From: Hydractinia symbiolongicarpus
Taxonomy: Eukaryota > Cnidaria > Hydrozoa > Anthoathecata > Hydractiniidae
Assembly: GCF_029227915.1 (NCBI RefSeq)
Contig: NC_079885.1
Coordinates: 8,370,001 to 8,434,000 of the forward strand
Direction: 5' to 3'
Length of the DNA: 64,000 bases
Shown: positions 54,501 through 64,000 of the stretch, piece by piece
How positions within the stretch are numbered: position 1 is the first letter of the stretch
Layout of the letters: every line of letters starts with the position of its first letter
Translations under genes and position numbers: made by a program
The notes under the pieces: model-generated
The model's input: only the letters and a program-made list of their open reading frames with translations
The model's database searches: none
Told to the model about the DNA's origin: nothing

Positions 54501-57247
54501 TAAGATGTTAAATGAAAGAGAATTACCACCACTTACTTTCCCTTCAGTTCGAATCCCTCTGATCATAAAAAGCCACACAATGATCCACGTTATTAGAAGA
54601 GTGAGAGCAAGTGTCCAATTGATTTGTGAGCCGTGTTCTATACCTTGTGATATGTTCAGTGTTGTTCGATACCAAAAATACTTGGAGGCACCAGCTTTGC
54701 TACACTCTTCAATCTCTTTCATCACTGTTTTGTTTCCTATTAATAATGATATTAAAACGTTTATGGTATAAATATTTGAAAATGATGGCACTAACTCTCT
54801 ATTTTCTGCTCGTATTTTTTAGAATGCGAATTTTGAATTAATCAATTTTGACTTGAAAATAAGGTCTAAAGAAGCTACTAAGTGTTTCTGTTGTCAGTAT
54901 GGCCCTTTCCCCAATTTTCAGGTCATCACGACCTGAAATTTGGTTGTTCTGTAACTCCGCCGAGTTAGAAAAGGCAGCACCCGGTAAAAGTAGTTTCCAC
55001 CCTAACGGCTACAAAGTATTGACGAGTTGATTCTTTTAAATATAGCCGAAAAATGACCTGGATTGTATTATATAAGTTTAAAAATTGCCTATTAGTTTGC
55101 AAATGGGTTTTTCAAAGGGATTTAGATAAAGTTTAAAAAAATGCAAAGAACACTTACCTTCCAGAACCTTTTCTTCAGGGCACGTGCTCCATGGTAGAGG
55201 GCTTTTAAACGAGTTTACAAAATACACCAAACACCAGGCTAAGATGACGTTGTAGTATATACAAACCAAAATGCAAACACAGACGCTTGCAATGCCCAAA
55301 CCATCCAAATAAGGTGATACCACATGCCATACCCCTAACGAGCCCTGACGTAATCTTTGTCCGAGTGTCAATTCCATGTAATATAATGGTATCCCTTCAG
55401 CTACCAGAAAAATGGCGTAGGGAATGAGAAAGGTTGCTAAAGAAAATGGATTGGCAAATTAATGTGCTGGAGGAGAACAAGTAAAAGTCGAACAGATCAA
55501 TTCATTTTAAGATCTCGTTGAATGTAGTTTCTTAATGTGATACACGTACACGGTTAGTATTCTCTGTTAATACTTGCCATGAACCTAGTTTCTTCTATCT
55601 GTGGTAAGATGCTAATATGATAATAATGACGGACAATATCTATACTATAACATCATTCAATAATCACAAAGTAGATTCACTTTTTACCTCCACCATTCTT
55701 ATGACAAAGATAAGGGAATCTCCACACGTTGCCCAAACCAACCGTGTATCCAACCAGCATGAGCAAAAATTCCATCCTTCGTGGCCATTTGTCACGATTA
55801 AAGTTTTTGGCGGTGTTTACGTCGGAATAATTTTGTCCATACGGTTCTTCAGTCTCGACTAAGAAAAACAAGTGAGGAATTTTTAATCAATGTAAAAAAA
55901 ACAACAGAAAAGCCAAAAGTCCTACGCCATTTTAAATTTTAAGAAATTTAACTGTTTGGATTTTAAAATCCAAAACAATTCCTAGAAATTTTGTTGGAAA
56001 TAAATAAATAAGTAACTACACAAATCAGCTTGTATGTTTTTATTAATATTTTGAGGAACAGCGGAGATTTTATTTTACAAACAAAACGAAGTAATATTAA
56101 ATCTTATCAATCTAATCAAGGTGGCTGATATCCCACGGATTCGTCCTTCGTAGATATTCTGGTCATCAGAATTTTACTCCCTATTTTGTGCGTTCTTAGA
56201 TTTTACGACACAAAAACGGTTATATTAAAGGCTGTTTAATTGATTCCATTATCGAAAGATCCTCTAAAAATTTACTGGACCAGGATTGTTTTCGATCGGT
56301 TTTTTGACCATGTTGGTTAACATAATATGGTTACAAATCAATTAGCGCCATCAAAACAATTTGCTTTTAAACTTAAATAGAGAAATAAAATGTTCACAAA
56401 CACATGGCCATAATAACTTTTAAACCATATACCACGCTGGCTATTTGGAAGTTCTCCAGCGGTGGAGGGCTCCGTCGGTAATTTCTAAAGTTTTTGTTCA
56501 TTGTGTATCTTGCTTAGGTCTCGAGTAACAACTCGGTTTAAATATTTCCTGATGTCAGCTTTTTTTCCAATTGCGTTTTCAATTAGCTTATTACATTTGA
56601 GATTGTAAAACGTTTATATTTACTTGGAATTTAACCACACTAATATAGCAAATGAAAAAAATGTAACAATATATATAGAAAAATTCCGCAAAAGACTCCA
56701 AATATATCCTGTCCGATTTCATTCAGCTCGAAAAAATGGCAACACTTAACTATATTTTAAAAAAAATACTCTGGAAAATTGAAGCTAAATAAAAGTTACG
56801 AAAGGTAATAGAAATTGTCACTATAAACAAACAAAATTTGTGGAAAAAAGCTGAACAGAAGAGGGAAGCAGCTCAATGAGCCCTTTCTAGCACGAATAAG
56901 GTGTATAACTAACTGTCCTAAGCAGGCTTACAAGATTAGTTTCACACAACCTTAGAAAGCATGCCTAAAGTGATAAATATCCTACCATCACCATCTAACG
57001 CATACATGTAATCAGTAGTCGACGTGGAGGTTTCTGTTGACGTGCTCGCCGCCATGTTGTTACCAAGAATCTCTAAAGGCGGATACGAGAATAAGCCATT
57101 TGTTCGTTGTATATTAGATTGAGCTCCTTCCTTCTTTGTGATGCTATTGTGTATAAAATCTCGTTTCGACGACTCCTTCAATGAATTGACCATATGACTC
57201 ATTCCTGGTTCATTCTTGTTTCGTTTAAAACGAGAAGCTTTTGTCAT
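51560..57247 (-). CDS. SLC6 sodium-coupled amino-acid transporter (B0AT/orphan branch)
   Basis: Ten minus-strand exons, 5' to 3': 57247-56986, 55858-55688, 55436-55158, 54736-54537, 54183-54073, 53987-53604, 53137-52936, 52421-52262, 52038-51876, 51790-51560. All are GT-AG and all phases close, giving 720 residues and 12 predicted TM helices. TM1 has [13 protein letters not shown] with Gly128 where monoamine transporters have Asp, so the substrate is probably an amino acid. [39 protein letters not shown] and IRGIRTEGK closely match the SLC6A15-A20 group. The long, glycosylatable EL4 (about residues 410-475) is also typical of that group. TM6 reads [20 protein letters not shown]8 has GIDTQ (506-510) where many members have GLDSQ. 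It would act in the plasma membrane, driven by sodium. The start ATG is the first in the frame, giving an unusually long 109-residue N-terminus before the RDKWPRR signature. Confidence 0.9.
54248..54291. repeat. Poly-C tail of a GC-rich fragment in SLC6 intron 4
   Basis: The sequence CCTAGGGGGCTAAGGGGGCC followed by a run of 12 C residues (54280-54291) stands out in otherwise AT-rich intron DNA. It can fold back on itself (GGGGG with CCCCC). Origin unknown. Confidence 0.5.
55859..56985 (-). other. SLC6 intron 1
   Basis: This is the longest intron of the gene (1127 bp), phase 1, donor GTAGGA and acceptor TTTCTTAG. I see no further exon or recognisable element in it. Confidence 0.7.
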
Positions 57248-58280
57248 TGCCAGTATTTATTTCCGTTATTTTCTTTTATTTCTTCTTTTATTTTAGTTTG
57301 CTGGTGAGTAAACTAAATGATATCTATAATTTGCTTTACGTAACTATATATGGTGATATTGATTTCAAGGCAAACAGCAAAAACATTTTACATGCATTCT
57401 TAAATCTTTGTTAGATAGAACACCTATCAAGATTTAGTTAATAATGAAATATATTTATATCATTGAGAGAATGAATTATTTATAATAAAAACGCTGATTC
57501 TTTTTCTTTTCCTATTGAACTTATTCGACTTTAACTCAATGTCTTTAAAGGCGTGTTTTTTTATAGCTTGATTTTTAATTGGCGATTTAAATATTGATTT
57601 ATGATTGCCAAATGCAATTATGGCAGTGTATTTTTACTTTTTTTATTCTTAGTTAAAAAAATATTTTATCCAGCTATTTATGGCTACAATCGTGACTACT
57701 CTTTTTTAGCACGTCATTTTTCTCGATAAGACTGAGAGTCCTTTTTTTTTATTTATCAGTCTCGAATTTTTTTCTTAAAAAGTTACTGATAACGAAGTGC
57801 TTCAATTAACTACACGAATTAAAAATGTAGTATGTAGCGATATTAAGGCACTGCATAATCTCAAACTCCCCAAAAATATCCCTTATTTTTCTTTGGGTGT
57901 GGGGTGGGAAAAGGGGGGGGGGGGGGTGGGTAAAACAGCAACTGTTTTACTCAAACAAAGTAATTTTATCTAGTATATAGTTTCTTAAATTTTTAGACGT
58001 CTTCGTACTTGTTTTTTTAAAAACGACATTCCTCTTCACCATTTTAAAAGTTTAATAAATGTTTGTGATTTAGAAAGAACTGAACTCCGACAAAACATGA
58101 ATTTTAAACAATTACACAATTTCTATATATGGCTTGCACGAGAGCTATAAAAGCACACTCCACCCCAACAAATAATTGTTTTTTTAAAGGACTATTACAC
58201 TTGGAGAACATATGGTCCCTAAAATAACCTTTAGTAAAAGTTTTTAAAAATAGCAAATGAAGAACCATGTTATCAATTCT
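57248..58280. other. 5' flank of SLC6 gene
   Basis: This is the presumed promoter and 5' UTR region of the minus-strand transporter. No TATA or initiator can be singled out in such AT-rich DNA. A run of 14 G residues lies at 57913-57926. Confidence 0.4.
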
Positions 58281-58520
58281 TTAAGCAAAGTAAACCCTAG
58301 AAAAATAGCCTTCCTTGGTCATTCTTTGGTCGGCTTTCCTTGGTGATTTTAAACCTTTGAAATCTCGTCCCAAGGGCCTGCTTGGTTTTTTATATTGGTA
58401 CAAAACCAGTATCAATAATAAGACAAACATACCTTGTACACAAAGTTGGAATTCTCCACCTATAAAAACGTTAAGTTTAAGTTCCAATTGCATAAAAACT
58501 ATTGAAAAATCATCAACCAT
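58281..58520 (-). other. Doubtful minus-strand exon with one TM and basic tail
   Basis: A 79-codon frame encodes about 17 hydrophobic residues (GMFVLLLILVLYQY) followed by a Lys/Arg-rich segment (KKPSRPLGRDFKGLKSPRKA). A possible acceptor (TTTTTATAG) lies at about 58459 on the minus strand, with GTATG soon after. The composition is less random than that of its neighbours, but I recognise no family and can link it to no other exon. Confidence 0.2.
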
Positions 58521-61500
58521 CGTAGATTAATCACATTTATATTTATAATGGAAACATATGTTTTACATGAAAGCAATACAAGAGATTTTTTTACCTCCAC
58601 ATCAGTTAAACTTTTTTTTTAGAAGAAAGTTTTCTTACATAGCTATGAATTATTTTCATCTAACAAATAGTAACCACTGGTGTAAATCCTTACAAAAATG
58701 TTTGGAATTAACGAAGCATTTAAGTTATTTCCCTACCTAACCCGAATCTATTAATAAGTTTGATCACAAATTGTTAATCGAACTGTACGTTGTTAGCTAC
58801 CAGGCAAATAAATTAAAATATTACGCAACTAGTTTTTAAATACTTAGTTAAATTTGGCAAGAAACCTTTCAAAGATACCAATTACAAGTAAAAAGCCAGA
58901 AAAATAAGAGAACAAAGAATTAACCCAAGCTTCTTGACTTACCCCTACAAAGTCTATTATACGTACTTGATGTTAGGCCCTACAACCCGGTGTTTAAAGT
59001 AGGGGGAGAGGGATAAATCTTCTATATTGAGTCATTTATAACGTTTTATTAACTGGTTCGCAAAAAGTGGTTGTGTATGTGGGTGGGTTGGTGGGTGAAA
59101 GAATATCCGGGCCAGAAAACAGCTTCAAAACTGCATTTGCAAATGAAAACATATAAATACATTACTCTGATTAATTCATCTTACTCTAAATGACATTTAA
59201 CACTGGGTGTTTACGAAAAAATAAAATCATCTATCCACATCAAAAATTTAAATGTTTTTATTTGAGACACGTGTAAATTGTGAAAACATCACACGAAAAG
59301 GAAGATTCACGATTTAGCTAGGATGTGTGAAATTGATGAATGGTTTTATGCATAATCAAGTTGCATTGCTATCCTGAAGTTGAATGTACTAACGATATCG
59401 AACACTAAAAATGTTCAATTTGTTCGGAAAATTCATAAGTAAGTTTATAACTAGAAGATAAAAAATTTATAGATACTTCAAAAATGGTCAAAAAAAGTCT
59501 TCGTGATGCTTAATGAAGAATGTTACAGCTGAAAGCTAAAAAAGAAATTTGACGACCTTTTTACGGTTTAAAAAGAACACATAAAAATTAGAACTAATGA
59601 AAACAAAATAATTACTATATTAAAATGAACAGAACTTATTTCTTTTACAAAAAACTAAATTACTCCTTGTCTTTATCTTCTTCAAATTCCATTCTTTAAC
59701 TCAACTCACGAACCATTTCACTTGTTTCATCAGAACATCACAGAGTTGTACTCCTCCGGAGAGCCCATATTGTATCTGATTGATAAAAAGCTGCGGCATG
59801 CTTATTTTCAATCGAAGTATCGTTATAAATGATTTAGTTCGATATATTGTTGTGTTCATTCATGTCTATAGTTATATTTTGGCTATTATTAATGAAGTAA
59901 AACAGAGATTTATATCCCTTAATATGTTTATAGCAACTTCTTTTCTGTTATATTTGCTTGCGTCTATTTGTACTTTAAATATTTTCCAAATCTCTAATTT
60001 CCTGGTACTATACTTTTTTATATAAGAAACCAAGCTAACGGCCAACTAGCAACGAAGTTTTCTAAATTTTGAGGTCGTTTTATGATAAAAACGTTTTCTT
60101 AAGTTTCTTAACTTTGACGGGGGCTATCAGAGAGATATTTAATCACAGGTATGATTTTGAAACAAGAAGATTTTTCATTACCACATATCCAAATGAAGGA
60201 TGAGATGAGATGCCTTTTTCCTGGTGTTCACCGTTTTTTCATGTATGTTTAGTTAAAGTCGTTAATTTCTAAGTTTTTGTCGATTTGTCAGGATAACTTA
60301 GTCAATATCCGTGAAGAAACCGTAAAAATTTTAACATTTTCTTACAGCTAGAAAATTTTCTTAATTTTTAATAAGGCGACTTATCAGTTTTTTGCAAAAA
60401 GGGCTCTTCTAAATAATTGTAGTGCTTTTCTTAATCGGTTCTGTTTAATCGAAGTTTGTACAAAAATATCAATGCCGCTATTTAACTAAATGTTTTTTTC
60501 TTGTTTTTTTCTTAAACAATACTGGCTAAAAATCGTGTATTCATGCGCCGTTTCAACAAAAAATGAAACTGCTGGACGGAGGTTTGTATGATTCAGAATT
60601 CATTTTTCCGAGTACCATTCATTTTTCCAGTTACCATTTTGTGAGCACGCAGACAAATACAGGCAAGTTTATAGTAGATTTGCTTGTACTTTTTGCAACA
60701 ACAAATAGTCATTCCAAGCTCTTCAGAATTAATTATTATTTAAAACCAAAACAAGATTGATTTAAAAAAACGTGACCAACGTCACGTTAAATAAATAATA
60801 TATTAATTAAATATTTTTTTTTCATCTTTATGAGCTAACCAACATTCAGATGTAAACAAAATTGAAAGATATTTCTACCAGCATAACCATATGTTAAATT
60901 TCTGATGTAAATAGAGTCCATCCCAATGACGTCGTTAGCTACAAATTTAACCATGTGTAGATACCCATACGGATACAGAATAGGAATGAAAAGAATCATA
61001 AAAATTATAGATATTTTAAACACCCTTTACAAAATACTGAACGAAAAAAGCGTTCAAATTACCGGAAGTTACCAGGGGTTACCGGCAAATAACGGGACGC
61101 AAAGTACCTTCGTTTAAAAAATATTAAAAAATGGAAGTATATATTGGCTCAAAATTTGTCAACCCTAAGTAACGATATTTTAAGGGGAAAGAAGGGTGAC
61201 AAAATCTGGGTTGACTTTTTTTTCAAATTTTATTATTGATTAAGTCTACAAACTGGGGTGAGGGGTGGGGAGGGGTGGTTTCCCCTTTTTCTATTCTGAC
61301 TTAAATATATTTCTTAAATATATTTTCAAGAGGCATGGTCTCAAGTATTAAAATAACATTGCCAATACATCGCTTTAATGTACCCATTTATTTTCTTCCA
61401 ACATTAAATTCCCTTTAAGGATATCGTTAATTACACCATTTTGAAAACAGTCATAATTCTTTCTTACATGTATGTTGGTTACCGGGTGATAACAAAGATG

Positions 61501-63689
61501 TTGCCAAGGAGATAGATGGATCCTAGGGATAAATTACAGACCAGCCTGAGCAGAAATTCTTAATTTGTGCGCAATGACGGAAGGAAATGCATATCGATTA
61601 GAAATTATGTCCGATTTGACACTTTTTAAAACTTTCTAAGTTTTCTACGTTTGATTACAAAAAAACTGTGTATGTTCTAGGAGGATAAAAAATAGCTACA
61701 TATGTTTAAATTATACCCATTTCTTTTAGTGTTATTATTTCAGCAGCTGGAAACATAAGAAGAAACGCGTTATGATCCGGTCAAACCGTAAGAAATTTCT
61801 TTGAAGAAATCGGAAATCTATTTAAACGAACTTAAGAAACTTAATTTTAATATCTTTTGCAATTCATCCATGAAAAGGAATTTTTCTTTTAAAAAGGCTT
61901 CCTCTTTAATAGGACGATGAAAAGCTTCTGCGATAAAGTGTAGCAAAGAGAACCTTTTTTTTAAAAAAAAGAAAGTATTTACGTTCTCAGCATGGAAGAC
62001 TTTTTAACAGGGAAGACTTTTTCAAAGTTGCAGTATTTACCAGCCCTAAATTTGCTGATCCTTAGTAACAAAATTTTAAAGGTCGAAAAAGCCGAAACAA
62101 AAATTTGAGCTTTTGTTTTGATGAAAAATACCTGGTTGTCAGTAAGCTTAAGGACTATATATTTTTCGTTTATTGTTCGTGTGGTGACATTTTTCAAAAA
62201 AAGATAACATATTCACAGTACAAGCGAATGTAAACGCTGAATAAAAAAATATAAAATATAAAGAAAAGAAAAAAAGATGTTCTGATTTAATTAGCGACAC
62301 GCCCTGAGTGCAAACATAGCATTGCTGTTCAAACTAGTAGCAGAATATTGCACCTACATTACCAATTGGTTTTTCATATAACCTGCATGTAGAAGTCAAT
62401 AACGATTCAAGAATCGCGAATCAAAAAGAAAACACGCATTCTATGTCACGCTGGATAATAAAAATATATATCTTAACAAAGGCAAAAAAATATTTACATG
62501 ATGTATTTTTTCCAATGAAATCTAAAAATTAGGTCTTATGGTGTCTGAAGGAAACATTAATAACGTTGCCTGGTTGTGAATATTGGTCTTCTCAGTAAAG
62601 GTTTCTCTTGCTACGGTAAAGCTTGGAACAAACTCCCCCTTCTGTTAGACGCCCCCTCGATTAAACGCCCCCTTGATTAAATGCACTTTTTTTCAATAAC
62701 TTTTCTCAATAAACTCCTCTTCCAATACGTCGCCTTTAAATGGACGTTTATTTGAACTATAATAATATCGAATTTCACTGATAATAATAAAACCCATTCC
62801 AAAAAGTTTATTATTAAGAGAAAAGAATAATTAAAGTTTATTAAACGTCTCCTTGCTTGTAAGTATGTGATCAAAAACGCCAAAATTTAAATCTATAAAG
62901 CAGACAAAGATCAATTTTTACCAGAATATCAAAAATCAATGTTAATGTTGTCAAACACTTCTAAAAGAAATCATTAAAAAACATGAAAATCCAGATTTAT
63001 GGATGTATCAAGCGATGAAGACCTAAGGAGGAGATCGAAATTTCTGAAAAATCAAGTCAACTTCAGAGCATTGCAAGTAATGGGATACTGTTCTCTCTTT
63101 AATTTGGCAACGAGAATCACTGTGATTCACTGATAAAGGTAATTGGAAATCTAGAAAACCTGCAAACAAAAATGACAACATTGTTTACAAAGAGATGGAT
63201 TGTTAAGCACCTATAAACCAAGTGCTCTTTGTCTTTTGAGTTGTTATCTGTTTCCAAGAGCTGTATAACTTTGCAATCATTTTTAGTCCTACCAGGTTTT
63301 TATATTCTATAAATGTTCAAAAAACGGTCAAATTGTCTTTTAAAGATGTTTGTTTGCCTAACTGCGTAATTTGAGCATATACCTAATGAATTTCCAGCTT
63401 ATTTTAGATAAATTGTCAGTTGATAGAACTTTTTTTGCGAATCCTATTTCCATTTGAATATTGCAGTTTGTGATAATAATAATTTGAATTTGATTGTTTT
63501 TGTTCTTTCCTATTCAAACTTCGTTTATGTAAAATATACTTGATTGAATAATAACGACCGGGTTAGAGTCGTAACAAGAAAAAAAAAAGAAAAAAAGGAA
63601 GACGTGAAAAAATGGAATAAATTTTTGAGTACTACAGAATGAGTGAGTAAAACCTTTTTTTCAGATTTTAAAAAAAGGCTACAAGACAG
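58521..63689. other. Gene-poor AT-rich region
   Basis: No gene is supported. Open frames at 59780-60025, 60563-60760, 60835-61023 (minus), 61979-62197 (minus) and 62677-62883 (minus) lack domains and splice context. Fragments of the GCGCCCC-type TIR family (CGCCCCCTCGATTAAACGCC) lie near 62645-62690. Confidence 0.5.
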
Positions 63690-63923
63690 CTGTTGGCTTT
63701 CGACTTTAGTGACTTACACGAAAGTCGAGCTTATGGTTATGAACAAGTTTATGATCACTCTGAGGAAAAAAACAACAACTTAAATCAACCTAAATATCAC
63801 ATTGAGCATCCAAATATAACTGAAGATGACAGAAAAGCTCCCTACATACATATACTGGATATCCATAATTTGTTCAATATAAGCACTTACCTTGCTTATA
63901 ACTCATATTCTCTAATAAAATAA
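63690..63923 (+). other. Doubtful terminal exon near window end
   Basis: An open frame of about 77 codons rich in Tyr, His, Asn and acidic residues ends at TAA 63921-63923. A weak acceptor (AAGACAG) ends at 63689. No domain is recognised and the rest of any such gene would have to lie upstream in DNA where I see no exon. It could equally be chance. Confidence 0.2.
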
Positions 63924-64000
63924 ATTTCAAACGTTTATTGCACATAAAGCCAGTCGAAGCCACAACAATGACATTTCAATTTTTTTAGAGGTACTAATTA

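Noticed and set aside
58281-58520. Upstream exon of the SLC6 gene
   Set aside because: The transporter's own first exon already carries an ATG and a cytoplasmic N-terminus, and an SLC6 protein would not have an extra TM segment before TM1.

Overview
This 64 kb window looks like intron-rich, AT-rich nuclear DNA from an animal. Genes are split into many short exons with GT-AG introns, there are no operons, and the gene content (adhesion-type GPCR, SLC6 transporter, secreted DNase I-like nucleases) is metazoan. A cnidarian, perhaps a hydrozoan, is my best guess from protein character, small introns and dense non-autonomous transposons. That is inference, not proof.

Layout. 1-23.2 kb: no convincing intact gene. 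It holds decayed transposable elements, foldback elements, tandem repeats, homopolymer runs, a PIF/Harbinger transposase remnant (17.7-17.9 kb, minus), tandem Helitron-like elements (19.2-20.8 kb) and a Thr-rich 96-bp repeat (8.9-9.2 kb). 23.3-28.2 kb: two tandem two-exon genes for secreted DNase I-like (endonuclease/exonuclease/phosphatase fold) proteins sharing one intron position and phase. The first keeps the catalytic residues; the second has lost at least two. 30.1-47.3 kb: a 20-exon plus-strand gene for an 895-residue adhesion/secretin-type GPCR. Its ectodomain has a signal peptide, four VWC-like cysteine modules, a four-cysteine LDL-receptor-A module and a hormone-receptor motif, but no recognisable GPS. 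All splice phases close. 47.4-48.2 kb: a TIR element with a broken MADF-like coding remnant. 51.6-57.2 kb: a 10-exon minus-strand SLC6 transporter of 720 residues, closest to the B0AT/orphan amino-acid branch (SLC6A15-A20). 57.3-64 kb: mostly non-coding, with one or two doubtful exons.

The four protein-coding genes are not obviously linked in function. The two nucleases are a local duplication. The receptor and the transporter face each other tail to tail.

Most unusual: (1) the GPCR architecture; (2) a 36-copy, 16-bp minisatellite that starts exactly at a GPCR splice donor, with most units carrying another donor-like sequence; (3) the active/pseudo-enzyme pair of nucleases; (4) head-to-tail Helitron-like miniature elements ending in a hairpin plus CTAG; (5) a tRNA-like pol III unit whose anticodon loop is replaced by a GCAA tetraloop; (6) several perfect palindromes.
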